This document shows, one piece after another, positions 16,611 to 25,519 of a DNA stretch of 64,000 nt. How positions within the stretch are numbered: position 1 is the first letter of the stretch; each line of letters begins with the position of its first letter. Made by a program: the position numbers and the translations under genes. This DNA is from an uncultured Eubacteriales bacterium. Lineage in GTDB: Bacteria > Bacillota > Clostridia > Oscillospirales > Acutalibacteraceae. Where the stretch lies: assembly GCA_934488615.1 (NCBI GenBank), contig CAKSSJ010000005.1:14461-78460 (forward strand), in the 5' to 3' direction. Below the pieces are notes generated by a model that worked only from the letters and a program-made list of their open reading frames with translations, made no database searches and was not told the origin of the DNA.

Positions 16611-17402
16611 TTAGCCCTCCTTTATTTTTAATTCGGCAAGCGCCGCATAATGCAAAACATCAAATTCATCAGATGCAATTTTTTGAAGCAAGGTTTTGTG
16701 CTCCGTTTCCCATTTTGCTATTTCTTCATCGGAAAGCGAAGCGCCTATACCTCGGCATGCCTTTACTCTGCCATGCCAGCTTTCACGGGTAAAATGCACA
16801 TTCAGCTTGTATTCCTCGTGATAAACGAGCTCGAAGCTTTTCAAATATTCGGGAGCAATATCAATCGGACGAAGCCGTTCCCTTGCTCCGCTCCATTCGG
16901 GATTGTATTTCAAAATCAGCCGTTCGCTCTCTCCTGCGATCCTGTCCTCGTTCGGCAGCCATGCCATGTAAAGCACAAGCAAACGGCCGTCCTTTTTCAT
17001 TATTTTAAGAAGCTTCGGAATAAGAACCTCGGGGTTAAAATACCAAAAGCATTGGCAAGCAGTTACAACATCAAACGAACCCGGCGGAAAATCAATTGCT
17101 TCGGCGGAAGCGATGTGATATTCAATATCCATACCCTTTGAAAGCCGCCTCGCCTGCTCAATTTGATTCTCAGAGATATCCGTGCCGACCCATTTTGCAC
17201 CGTAGCGGTACATGTTTCTCGGCAAAACACCTGTACCCGTGCCAAGGTCGAGAACTCTCTGCCCCGAGGTACAAAGACCTCTTGAAATTATTTTATCATA
17301 AAATTTTTGCGGATATATATCCCGATATTTCGCATATTCGGCGGAGGTTCTTCCCCAGTCAAATGGTTTGCCCCCGTCGATATTTTTATCTGAAATGTTC
17401 AT
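16611..17402 (-). CDS. Class I SAM-dependent methyltransferase
   Basis: 263 residues. SAM motif I VLDLGTGTGVLP lies near residues 50-61, and acidic and post motifs (WVGTDISENQIEQAR, VVTACQCFWYF) follow in order. The second half resembles the small-molecule methyltransferase_11 group; substrate unknown. AAAAGGAGAAAA precedes the ATG. It sits one base before the frameshifted HD gene, so the two form an operon. Confidence 0.85.
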   Translation of the reverse strand: MNISDKNIDGGKPFDWGRTSAEYAKYRDIYPQKFYDKIISRGLCTSGQRVLDLGTGTGVLPRNMYRYGAKWVGTDISENQIEQARRLSKGMDIEYHIASAEAIDFPPGSFDVVTACQCFWYFNPEVLIPKLLKIMKKDGRLLVLYMAWLPNEDRIAGESERLILKYNPEWSGARERLRPIDIAPEYLKSFELVYHEEYKLNVHFTRESWHGRVKACRGIGASLSDEEIAKWETEHKTLLQKIASDEFDVLHYAALAELKIKEG

Positions 17403-17427
17403 TTTTCTCCTTTTAATAAATCAAGCC

Positions 17428-17453
17428 CACCGACAATGCGATGGGCTTAAACA
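17428..17453 (-). terminator. Hairpin after the Gfo/Idh gene
   Basis: AAGCCCA (17428-17434) pairs with TGGGCTT (17447-17453) around a 12-base loop. On the minus strand it is followed by GATTTATT, a weak T tract. Confidence 0.5.
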
Positions 17454-17455
17454 TT

Positions 17456-18610
17456 TTATATCTCGGGGATAACAACCTCAACCTCTTTGCCGAGCTCTGC
17501 CGACTTAACAATATGGTCGATGATAGCCTGGTTGTAGAGAATCTGGCTTGACGGGATCGGAGCAGGATCGCCGTTTGCGATAGCGTCGAGGAACGAACGG
17601 CACTTCTTATAGAAAAGGCCCTTGCCCTTGTTCTCAAGAAGAGGAACAACAGTCTGAACCTGCTCGCCTGCAACGTCATGATAAATCGTCATCGGGCCTG
17701 ACATCTCGCCGTTCCAGCAATCTGTTGACGGAATTCTGAGAGCACCCTCCGTGCCGAAGATGATGGTGTCGCCCGGTGTATCGGGATGCATAGCCCATGC
17801 GATACGGAAGTCGAGAATGATGCCGCCGTCAAGACGTACAAATGCTGCTGCGAAATCCTCAACATTGAATCTTGCCGCATCCGTCGGGTTGTTGTACTTC
17901 GGATTTGTGCCGAAGAAGTTTGATGTGTAGCCTGTAACTGTGAGCGGCTTCGGATAACCGATAGCGTTGAGAACAACGTCAAGAGAATAGCAGCCGATAT
18001 CGCCCATTGCGCCGATACCTGCGGTCTTTTTCTCGATGAACGTGCTGTTCGGAATACCGCGACGGCGTCCGCCGCCTGTCTGAATGTAGTAAATCTTACC
18101 AAGCTCGCCCGACTGAACGATCTTCTTAACCATCTTCATGTTCTCGTCATTACGGGGCTGGAAACCGATTGAAAGGAGCTTTCCGCTCTCCTTTTCTGCC
18201 TTGCAGATTTCAACTGCTTCTTCTGTTGTAACGCACATCGGCTTCTCGAGAAGAACGTTTACGCCGTGCTTGAGTGAATAGATAGTACACTCGGCATGCG
18301 TCATGTTGTATGTACAAACGCTTACGGCGTCAAGCTCGGGCTCGTTATCGATAAGCTCCTCGTGATTCTTGTAGAAATGTACATTATCAAGGCGTCCGTC
18401 CTTGTTGTACCTTGCGGCAAACTTCTCAGCCTTGCCGGGAATGAGGTCGGCCATAGCAACGATATCAACATCGTCCATGTCGAGATAGCTCTCGATGTGT
18501 GCCTCAGCAATCCAGCCTGTGCCGATGATGCCTACCTTGAATCTTCTGCCCGTTGAGGTCTTTTCCTCCTCAACAGCCTGGGTAAATTGGTTCAATACTG
18601 CGTCAGACAT
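17456..18610 (-). CDS. Gfo/Idh/MocA-family oxidoreductase
   Basis: NAD(P)-dependent sugar or cyclitol dehydrogenase, 384 residues. The Rossmann motif VGIIGTGWIAEAH is at residues 26-38, the family motif LLEKPMCVT near 130-138, and the alpha/beta C-terminal domain follows. It lies 12 bp downstream of a TIM-barrel isomerase on the same strand, a standard pairing in inositol or sugar-acid breakdown. The exact substrate cannot be read. AAAGGAG is the ribosome site. Confidence 0.9.
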   Translation of the reverse strand: MSDAVLNQFTQAVEEEKTSTGRRFKVGIIGTGWIAEAHIESYLDMDDVDIVAMADLIPGKAEKFAARYNKDGRLDNVHFYKNHEELIDNEPELDAVSVCTYNMTHAECTIYSLKHGVNVLLEKPMCVTTEEAVEICKAEKESGKLLSIGFQPRNDENMKMVKKIVQSGELGKIYYIQTGGGRRRGIPNSTFIEKKTAGIGAMGDIGCYSLDVVLNAIGYPKPLTVTGYTSNFFGTNPKYNNPTDAARFNVEDFAAAFVRLDGGIILDFRIAWAMHPDTPGDTIIFGTEGALRIPSTDCWNGEMSGPMTIYHDVAGEQVQTVVPLLENKGKGLFYKKCRSFLDAIANGDPAPIPSSQILYNQAIIDHIVKSAELGKEVEVVIPEI

Positions 18611-18622
18611 ATTAAATCTCCT

Positions 18623-19453
18623 TTATTTGTTAATTTCTTTAATGTAATCAATGCTCATTTTTGCACACTCAAGCGGAGTCTTGTCAAGAGCGGGCTGATC
18701 CTGCTCAACAACTACCCATGATGTGCCTGCCTTCTTGCAAGCCTCGAGAATCTCGGGGAAATTCTGAACACCGTAGCCGCAGGGACGGAAGCCGAATGCC
18801 TCTTCCTCCTCAGCGTCCTGTGCGCCGTCGTCAATACCGATAAGCTGATAAAGCTTTGCAGGCTTGCCCTTGCCGCTCATATGGAAATCCTTGAGGTGAA
18901 CAACGGGAGCTCTGCCCGAATATTTTTCAACATACTTTGCCGGATCCTCGCCGCCGACATTGACCCAACAGGTGTCAAGCTCGGTCTGAAGCTCATCGGG
19001 AGTAAGCGTTGAATAGAGAAGATCAAGGCCGTAAACGTCGCCGACCTTCTTAAACTCGAAGTCGTGGTTATGATAAAGGAACGTGATGCCGTACTTCTTA
19101 CCGATAGCGGCAAAGCGCTTGATTCCCTCAACCGTATCATCGAAAAGCTCTGCGCCGGGGCGTCTCTCCTCAACTGCATACGGAATTGCGATATACTTAC
19201 AGCCGATCTCGGCATAAGTTGCAATCGTCTTTTCGGGATCTGCATCAAGCTCGTCATACGGAACGTGAGCGGAAATCGGCTTAACACCGACCTCGGCGCA
19301 AATCTTTTTAACCTCTTCTGCCGAATGGTCAAAAAGTCCAGCGAACTCAACTCCGTCGTAGCCCATATCCTTAACCTTTTTTATTGTACCTGCAAAATCC
19401 TCCGCCATAGCGTCACGGACGGAGTAAAGCTGCAAAGCAACAGGAAAACTCAT
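18623..19453 (-). CDS. Sugar phosphate isomerase/epimerase (TIM barrel)
   Basis: 276-residue xylose-isomerase-like TIM barrel of the IolE/IolI/AP-endonuclease-2 type. Likely metal ligands are Glu in GYDGVEFAG (strand 2), YHNHDFEF, the aspartate of ELDTCWV, HLKDF and the glutamate of VVVEQD near the end. The fold often epimerises or dehydrates keto-inositols and ketoses. It is first in a two-gene unit with the Gfo/Idh oxidoreductase. TAGGAGG is a strong ribosome site. Confidence 0.9.
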   Translation of the reverse strand: MSFPVALQLYSVRDAMAEDFAGTIKKVKDMGYDGVEFAGLFDHSAEEVKKICAEVGVKPISAHVPYDELDADPEKTIATYAEIGCKYIAIPYAVEERRPGAELFDDTVEGIKRFAAIGKKYGITFLYHNHDFEFKKVGDVYGLDLLYSTLTPDELQTELDTCWVNVGGEDPAKYVEKYSGRAPVVHLKDFHMSGKGKPAKLYQLIGIDDGAQDAEEEEAFGFRPCGYGVQNFPEILEACKKAGTSWVVVEQDQPALDKTPLECAKMSIDYIKEINK

Positions 19454-19527
19454 ATTAAAACCTCCTAAGCTGTGTTTTGTCTATTCTATCACATTGAAAA
19501 AATTATTACAATATTTTTTTGGTAAAA

Positions 19528-20400
19528 TTATTTAAAAATATACAAAAGACAGATAATAACCGCTCCGTACAATGCGCCGAGAAGCATCAGCCACTTGTCT
19601 TTAAGAATAACGCTGATAGGATCGCCGTCGGAATCGCCCTCAACGGTCAGGCTGTACTTCATACAGATGATGATGACCAGAGGTATCGTAAACACGATCT
19701 TGTTGGAATAAATCGCAATCGTTCCCGAATTGACGCACCAGAGCGAATAGAAAACTATTCCCAAGCCGAGCGTCATATACATGTTTTTATCGAGAAAATC
19801 CTTGTTGTAAAATTGAAGAACCTTTCTTGTGTTCTTCTCGCTGTTGGCAATTTCACCGCGGCGCTTTCCGAGACCCATATAAAACGAAAACGCCATAACC
19901 GTCAGGTAAAGCCAGCTTGAAACGGGAATATCGGTGATGACAGAGCCGTAAAGAATACGAATAAGGTATCCCGAAACAAGAATGAGAATATCAAGAAGCA
20001 CAACATTTTTCAGCCCGAAGCTGTAGCCGAGATTGAGCGTAAGATAGAGCGCAATCAACAGCCATCCGTAAAGATCTTTTCCGCAGACGAACCAATTTAT
20101 CGCAACGGAGACAGCAAGCAAAAAACAGGCAAGCACAACCGCGCTTTTCTTTTGAACTTTTCCAGATGCGATCGGTCTTGTACACTTTGTCGGATGATGC
20201 CTGTCCTTTTCCGCATCGCAGATATCGTTGATAATATAGACAACAGAGCTGACAAAGCTGAACACAACAAAGCCGCCGATAACGTGCAAAAGCTTATCCT
20301 TTTGAAGCAAGCTTCCGCCGAAAATTATCGGAAGAAAAAGCAACAGATTTTTAATGTAATGCTTCGGCCTTATGAGCCTGATATATTCCTTAAGCTTCAT
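19528..20400 (-). CDS. UbiA-family prenyltransferase, decaprenyl-phosphate phosphoribosyltransferase type
   Basis: 290 residues, about nine transmembrane helices. The first Asp-rich motif NDICDAEKD is at residues 58-66, followed by RHHPTKCTRPIASG, the pattern of DPPR synthases (Rv3806c type) that attach phosphoribose to a polyprenyl phosphate. The second Asp motif is not obvious to me. Product: a lipid-linked ribose/arabinose donor for surface glycans. It overlaps the upstream GT-C gene by 11 bp and shares its transcript with it and GtrA. Confidence 0.85.
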   Translation of the reverse strand: MKLKEYIRLIRPKHYIKNLLLFLPIIFGGSLLQKDKLLHVIGGFVVFSFVSSVVYIINDICDAEKDRHHPTKCTRPIASGKVQKKSAVVLACFLLAVSVAINWFVCGKDLYGWLLIALYLTLNLGYSFGLKNVVLLDILILVSGYLIRILYGSVITDIPVSSWLYLTVMAFSFYMGLGKRRGEIANSEKNTRKVLQFYNKDFLDKNMYMTLGLGIVFYSLWCVNSGTIAIYSNKIVFTIPLVIIICMKYSLTVEGDSDGDPISVILKDKWLMLLGALYGAVIICLLYIFK

Positions 20401-21751
20401 TTTTATGCTCCTTGTGCGTAGCGATTGACTGAATAAGAATTGCCGCCGCCATGATAAGATAGGGCAAAATCGGGAAATGATACCTCGGTCCGCCGACCAA
20501 AAGCATCGTTATTCCGATTGCACCCGCAACGGTGAATATAAACGGCATAAGCTTTGCCGCTCTGCGCTTAACTATCAAGAACACAACGCACGCAAACGCA
20601 AGCGCAAGCGTTATCATATAAATTCCCTGCGTCCAGATAACGATTATATCTGCCGCCGAGAGCTTCTCGCTCGATTGACCCGTCATTCTGCCGATAAGTC
20701 CTCGGTAAAACGCTCCGCCGTTGCCTGCCGTTGCATCGTTATAAAATGTACCGAGTGCATAGCCCTCGGAATAGAGCGTTACAAGCATTTTTTTCGGCAT
20801 GAGCTTAATATATTCGCCCGTGTTTTCCTTTATCCATTTCATCGCTTCGGCCTTATAGAAAGCGTCCTTTTCCTTGAAGGTCATCTCACTTTTCTGCTCC
20901 TCGGAAAGATAGCCGGCTCCACCCTCGCCGAAAACCTCAAACTTTGATGTTCCGTCGGCACCCTCGGAGGCGCCCATGATGAGATTGTAGCCTCCCGTCG
21001 TTGCCTGATACGCAAAATATCCGCACTTGGCATATGCTGTGCCGCCGATAACACCAACCGTTATCACCGCGCTGAGCACAAGGCATAGGTATTGCTTCAG
21101 CTTAGCTCTCTGCGTTGCAAGAAGCCAAATTCCCGCTATCATAAAGACTATGCCGAGCGGTCTTGTCCAGTTTGCAAGGGCAAAAAAGGCTCCTGAAATC
21201 AGGCAGGTGTATGTTTTTCCCGACATCAGCAGTGCCGTTGCACCAAAAGCGAAAGCCATGAAAATAAGCTCCGTCCTCGCCTGTGCAACCTCGCCCCAGA
21301 ATGTACCCGTGGCACAGAAAACAATCGTGAACCAATACTGAATTTCCGTATCGCCGAAAATCTTTCTGATTATGTATATGCAGGAAATCAAAATCGCAAA
21401 AGTGCAGAAAATATTGACAAATTTTATCGCCTCTATCGAACCTGTGAGCCTTATCAAAAGTATCATCAGATTGATAAGACCGTTGCCGAAAATATATGTA
21501 TCATGAACATTGAGTGACGAGGGATACCAAACGCCGTTTTTTGCCGCAAGAGTCGCAAGCTCGAAATATCGCTGAGAATCCGAAGCAAGCACGACCTTAT
21601 GCGTCAGCAAAACATAGACCTGTATTCCGAGCATTATCGCCATAGCAACAATGCTCAGAAATTTTAAAACGGATTTATATTTTCTGCCGCCCGATGAAAA
21701 AATATTCAGCGGTTCGGCAGCTCTGACGTCAAATATCTGTCTGAAAAACAT
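20390..21751 (-). CDS. Polytopic membrane glycosyltransferase (GT-C)
   Basis: 453 residues from ATG 21751, where GGGTGAGGG is well placed; a TTG 12 bases earlier is also in frame. About ten to twelve hydrophobic helices. The first outer loop has LASDSQRYFELA, the usual place for the catalytic Asp of GT-C enzymes. A long soluble loop (about residues 220-300) follows helix 7. It probably transfers a polyprenyl-phosphate-linked pentose or hexose made or moved by its neighbours UbiA and GtrA. Confidence 0.82.
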   Translation of the reverse strand: MFFRQIFDVRAAEPLNIFSSGGRKYKSVLKFLSIVAMAIMLGIQVYVLLTHKVVLASDSQRYFELATLAAKNGVWYPSSLNVHDTYIFGNGLINLMILLIRLTGSIEAIKFVNIFCTFAILISCIYIIRKIFGDTEIQYWFTIVFCATGTFWGEVAQARTELIFMAFAFGATALLMSGKTYTCLISGAFFALANWTRPLGIVFMIAGIWLLATQRAKLKQYLCLVLSAVITVGVIGGTAYAKCGYFAYQATTGGYNLIMGASEGADGTSKFEVFGEGGAGYLSEEQKSEMTFKEKDAFYKAEAMKWIKENTGEYIKLMPKKMLVTLYSEGYALGTFYNDATAGNGGAFYRGLIGRMTGQSSEKLSAADIIVIWTQGIYMITLALAFACVVFLIVKRRAAKLMPFIFTVAGAIGITMLLVGGPRYHFPILPYLIMAAAILIQSIATHKEHKNEA

Positions 21752-21774
21752 ACCCTCACCCAATCGGATTTCAA

Positions 21775-22302
21775 TTATTTTTCCTCTTTCTTCTTATGGA
21801 AAAGAAGCTTGTCAACGGGGAAATAGATGAAGAACTGTATTGCCGAGCAAGCCATTGTTGAAATGTTTGCGGCAAGCTGAGCGGACATGCCGAATGAGCC
21901 GATGAGCCAGCCCTGTATCGTTGGAGCAAGCCATGCCGAGAAGCAAATGAGAGCCACTGTGAAAACAATGTAAATCGGCAGAGTGATTGCAATGTTGCTT
22001 GACGAGCCAAAGGTCTTTTCACGGTTGACGAAAAACGCAACAATCTGCGCGAGAATATTCGCAATATTGAACGCAAGAAAATAGCCGAAGCCCTTGCCCT
22101 CGCCGACATAGCTGAAAACAAACCATGTGAAATCCTGATTCATTATCGCCTTGATCTGCGGCAAAAGCATGATAAGATTCAGCGAAGCAAACTGAACAAT
22201 GCAGGCTAAAAGACTTACAACAATAAATTTAACGAACTGCCAGAGAGTAACAATTCCCGAGCCCTTCTGTTCAGCTGATTTGTCTATACTTTTCAATCCC
22301 AT
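21775..22302 (-). CDS. GtrA-family membrane protein
   Basis: 175 residues from ATG 22302, with AAAGGACG upstream. Four transmembrane helices in the GtrA/DPMS pattern, the last two in the C-terminal half (QLAANISTMACSAIQFFIYF). GtrA proteins are thought to flip polyprenyl-phosphate sugars across the membrane. It is the first gene of the GtrA-GT-C-UbiA set, which would let lipid-linked sugar be made inside, flipped and then used outside. Confidence 0.85.
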   Translation of the reverse strand: MGLKSIDKSAEQKGSGIVTLWQFVKFIVVSLLACIVQFASLNLIMLLPQIKAIMNQDFTWFVFSYVGEGKGFGYFLAFNIANILAQIVAFFVNREKTFGSSSNIAITLPIYIVFTVALICFSAWLAPTIQGWLIGSFGMSAQLAANISTMACSAIQFFIYFPVDKLLFHKKKEEK

Positions 22303-22324
22303 AATCAAACGTCCTTTCAAAAAT

Positions 22325-22380
22325 AACTACCGCCGACAGTAAGATCCGCCGTATGCGTACCTTTCCTGTCAGCGGTAGTT
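22325..22380 (-). terminator. Long hairpin terminator after sipL
   Basis: AACTACCGCCGACAG (22325-22339) against CTGTCAGCGGTAGTT (22366-22380), 14 of 15 paired. On the minus strand the stem is followed by ATTTTTG. It separates sipL from the GtrA set. Confidence 0.85.
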
Positions 22381-22421
22381 TTAGTATACCATCTGTTCGG
22401 AATAATTTCAATAGTATAGCT

Positions 22422-23951
22422 TTATTTTACGGGTATCATAAGCATTCTCTTTTCACCGATCTCCTCCGAAGTCAGCTCATTTTCGCTCATAATGTCCTCA
22501 ACCGTTGTGTTATACTTCCTCGCAATGTCCCATACCTTTTCACCGCCGTTGCAGAAGCAGATAACAAGCGCGGAATGTCTTTTCTTTATTTCGGCATTTT
22601 CCGAAGCCTTCAGGCTGACCAAGGTTCGGCATTCGCAGGTCTCTGTTATGTCGGCTGAAATATTCATTTCGGCTTTAAATTCCGCGCGGCCGTCATTTGT
22701 CAGCGAGCAGCTGTAGCCCGTCAGGAAAAGGCTCGGATCGCAATGGAGATTTCCGCCCTTTGCGTCAACGGAACGCGAATACTCAAATTCCGCTTCACGC
22801 TCGCAAAAAGCAGGCACGCCCTCGCCGTCAATCAAAATAAACTTCAACGGAATTTTTCCGCGGACTGTCATTTTGTCAGAATCAAAGCAGCATTTTGCTT
22901 CGGGTGACTGCGCGATAGCGGCATATATTCTCTGCGGATTCATCGAGGAAAGGTCGATGCTCTCGCGGCATATAATGCTGTCATTCAGATTTTGCAAAAT
23001 CTGCGTAAAGGAAGTCGTTTTGTACTTTGCGTCAATTTCCTTCTGCGTCGAATATGCGTCTGCAATAACACAAAGCTCCTCGCTTTTATATGCAGTCACA
23101 ACGGCACAGATATCGCAGCCGAGGTTGAGGTATTTATATTCGCCGTCATTGTCCGTTTTCGGCTCCGCCTGAACCTGATCGACATTGAAATTCACGCTGA
23201 CCTTACAGCTGTCGTCAATGTTTTCAATGTCAACTATCTCGCTGAACGGCAGATTGTAATTCACACAAACGCTTTCGTTTTCCTTATTGCCCGAGCAGTA
23301 CATAACCTTGAGAACGGCTTCGCCCTTGAGAAGAATTTTGCCCTTGATTATCTTTGTCTCAGTCAAAATCGGCGAAGCGCAGGCATAAAAAATCTTACCA
23401 ATCTCGCCGCCGTCTGCCTCCTCAGTTTGCGAAAGTTGAAATTTCTTCATTACAACAGCAACGGCATTATCCGTCGTTACCCTGTTCCTTTTCAGCTGTA
23501 TTCCGTCGCCCTCCGCGTCCGTTATCACAGAATCCCTTTTTATTCCGAATATGCGGAATCTGATGCTGACAACTCCGTGAATATCAATTCTTTTTTTGCT
23601 GACGGCGCGGCAGTTTGCGTACTCGGTCTTTGCCGATGTGCAAAGAACCGCGCCGTCATATGAATCCGAAAGCTCAGCATATTTCGAGAACGGATAATCC
23701 TGCTCATAGCAATATATTCCGTTCTTATCATCGGCATAAACGATTCGGATTTTTGCGTTTCCGTCAACGGTGGCACGGTCGCCCGATATTTTTGAATTTG
23801 TGATGCTGTTTGTCACACTGCATCTGAGTATCCTCATAATATCGGGGCAGTAATCGGGCAGTGAAATATCACAGTCAATTCCCTGCTCCGCAAAGTTATC
23901 GTAAAGCATTTCCGTCATGCCTATATCCGTTCTTGTCAGTTCGATGCTCAT
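22422..23951 (-). CDS. sipL: SipL-like spore coat/cortex morphogenesis protein (DUF3794 repeats, LysM)
   Basis: 509 residues. It consists of repeated DUF3794-type beta domains, with the characteristic DISLPDYCPDIMRILRC near residue 28, and a C-terminal LysM (about 460-508: GEKVWDIARKYNTTVEDIM). This is the architecture of C. difficile SipL, which recruits SpoIVA to the forespore surface by its LysM. AGAGAGGTTG precedes the ATG. It is monocistronic. Mother-cell (sigma-E) control is expected from the family; I could not assign the promoter. Confidence 0.9.
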   Translation of the reverse strand: MSIELTRTDIGMTEMLYDNFAEQGIDCDISLPDYCPDIMRILRCSVTNSITNSKISGDRATVDGNAKIRIVYADDKNGIYCYEQDYPFSKYAELSDSYDGAVLCTSAKTEYANCRAVSKKRIDIHGVVSIRFRIFGIKRDSVITDAEGDGIQLKRNRVTTDNAVAVVMKKFQLSQTEEADGGEIGKIFYACASPILTETKIIKGKILLKGEAVLKVMYCSGNKENESVCVNYNLPFSEIVDIENIDDSCKVSVNFNVDQVQAEPKTDNDGEYKYLNLGCDICAVVTAYKSEELCVIADAYSTQKEIDAKYKTTSFTQILQNLNDSIICRESIDLSSMNPQRIYAAIAQSPEAKCCFDSDKMTVRGKIPLKFILIDGEGVPAFCEREAEFEYSRSVDAKGGNLHCDPSLFLTGYSCSLTNDGRAEFKAEMNISADITETCECRTLVSLKASENAEIKKRHSALVICFCNGGEKVWDIARKYNTTVEDIMSENELTSEEIGEKRMLMIPVK

Positions 23952-24015
23952 ATAATCAACCTCTCTTTTTTATTTCACTTGATTATATGAGCTTGCGCGA
24001 ACAAATATGCAATTT

Positions 24016-25377
24016 TTACCTCAGCGACAAAGAACAACCCTTTTCAGCCAGCAGCGAGATAAACTCCGTTTTCTCCTCTGCGGTAGGATAATTATTCTCA
24101 AATGCATACTTTGAGAGCACAATTGTACCGCTGAGACCTGACTTCAAGCCTTCCAAAAGGCTGTCCATACTCTCTCTGGAGAGCGATGAGCATGTGGCAA
24201 GCGAAGATATCTTCGAAACGGAGCCCTTTTTAAATCTAACTTCCTTAAGTCTCGTACAATTCAGGAACATATCGTTTACTCTTGCGGCACCCGACAGATC
24301 CAATTCGCCGCAGATCTCCTTAAGCGCGATACAGCCTGAAAAAGTGTTTGTATAATCGGATGTTTTTGCAATATTTCCGATCGTAATTTTTTCAAGCGAG
24401 GTGTCGTTCAAAAACGCATTGTTGATTTCCGTACAGCTTGTTAAATCTCCGAGAATCACCTCTCTTAATGAGGTCGAGCCCGAAAATGCGCTTGAAAGCG
24501 ATTCGATCTTATCCGTATTGCGTAGCTCAATTCTGCGCAAAGAATCCTTTCCCGAAAACATTTGATTGAGACTTGTTGCAGAGGACAAATCGAGACCTAT
24601 TTCCGTCAAAAATCCGCTGAAAACACCTGTTGAAAGAATTCTCATGCTCCTTGTGTTGAAAAACGGGAGCTTGAATTCCTTTGTTCCGCCCATCCACGGT
24701 GCGTAATTTCCCGCAGTCTTGTCCGCCATCGCCGCATCCACCAGATCCCAGTTATCCGCCTTGATTTTTGTCTCGGCAAGCGTTGCTTTCAGTTCCGTGA
24801 TCTCAGCCTTAAGCCCGTTCATCTCCTCGGTATGCTTCTGCTGAATCGTCTTGATCTCTTCGCTCTTTGCCTCTTCAACACTCTTTGTGTTTTCGTTTGC
24901 CTTGTTTACCTTATCGCCCATCTCGGCAAGCTTTTTTTCGTACGAATACTTCTGAGTCTCAAGCTCATCCTCATACTTTTTGAAAGCCTCGGCAATGCTT
25001 TGCTGTTTGATTCGGTCAAAGAGCGTTTCGGAGGGTGAAAATGTTTTGCAGTCCTCGGGAAGAAGTGAGGACACCACCTTGATGTCAACCTTGCCAGCCG
25101 TCAGCACCTCTGAACCGTCATAGCCGATAACCGAAAGTTCAAAGTCATTGTCAACCGTCAGCACCTCCCACGGAACGGTTGCCGATGACCCTTTGATTTC
25201 AATAATATAATACTTGTTTTCCGACGTTCTGAATATTGCCGCCTTTGCGTCAAAAATTCTCCAATGAGCGTCAAAATAAAAACGCAGTGAAACCGTTTGG
25301 TTTGCGTCTGCCGCTATCGCAATCTTCTCTGCGCCGAAGATTTGCTGTTTTTCAACTCTGAGTTCATATTTTATCAT
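24016..25377 (-). CDS. Orphan phage tail-fibre-like protein with coiled coil and leucine-rich repeats
   Basis: 453 residues, no signal peptide. Residues 1-105 resemble the N-terminal domain of phage baseplate/tail-fibre proteins: an exposed-to-core beta domain with LRFYFDAHWRIFDAKAAIFR and TVPWEVL. Residues 130-215 are a long coiled coil (the trimer stalk of fibres), and about 245-425 hold irregular leucine-rich repeats of the BspA/LRR_5 kind, likely the recognition tip. No other phage gene is nearby. AGAGGAG is the ribosome site. Its promoter carries a perfect LexA box between -35 and -10, so it should be SOS-induced. The assignment by domain is from memory of motifs, not a search. Confidence 0.7.
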   Translation of the reverse strand: MIKYELRVEKQQIFGAEKIAIAADANQTVSLRFYFDAHWRIFDAKAAIFRTSENKYYIIEIKGSSATVPWEVLTVDNDFELSVIGYDGSEVLTAGKVDIKVVSSLLPEDCKTFSPSETLFDRIKQQSIAEAFKKYEDELETQKYSYEKKLAEMGDKVNKANENTKSVEEAKSEEIKTIQQKHTEEMNGLKAEITELKATLAETKIKADNWDLVDAAMADKTAGNYAPWMGGTKEFKLPFFNTRSMRILSTGVFSGFLTEIGLDLSSATSLNQMFSGKDSLRRIELRNTDKIESLSSAFSGSTSLREVILGDLTSCTEINNAFLNDTSLEKITIGNIAKTSDYTNTFSGCIALKEICGELDLSGAARVNDMFLNCTRLKEVRFKKGSVSKISSLATCSSLSRESMDSLLEGLKSGLSGTIVLSKYAFENNYPTAEEKTEFISLLAEKGCSLSLR

Positions 25378-25410
25378 TTATGTCTCCTCTGCCCCCATAG
25401 CATCATGTAT

Positions 25411-25440
25411 ATTATAGCGAACATTTGTTCGTTTTGTCAA
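25411..25440 (-). promoter_or_regulatory. SOS-controlled promoter with LexA box
   Basis: On the minus strand TTGACA (25440-25435) and TATAAT (25416-25411) are 18 bp apart. Between them CGAACAAATGTTCG (25431-25418) fits the Gram-positive LexA consensus CGAACRNRYGTTYG at every position. A repressor bound there would block the promoter of the tail-fibre-like gene. Confidence 0.85.
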
Positions 25441-25454
25441 TAGTAAATTTTCAC

Positions 25455-25483
25455 TTTACAATAGAAAGATGATAATGTATAAT
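25455..25483 (+). promoter_or_regulatory. Promoter of manA
   Basis: TTTACA at 25455-25460 and TATAAT at 25478-25483 with a 17-bp spacer. It is divergent from, and 24 bp from, the SOS box. Confidence 0.8.
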
Positions 25484-25519
25484 ATTTTCGGAATTTTTCT
25501 TTGAAAAGAAGGTATAGAC

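Noticed and set aside
23999..24012. CGAACAAATATGC near sipL as a second LexA box
   Set aside because: Only the left half matches. The right half is ATGC and not GTTCG.
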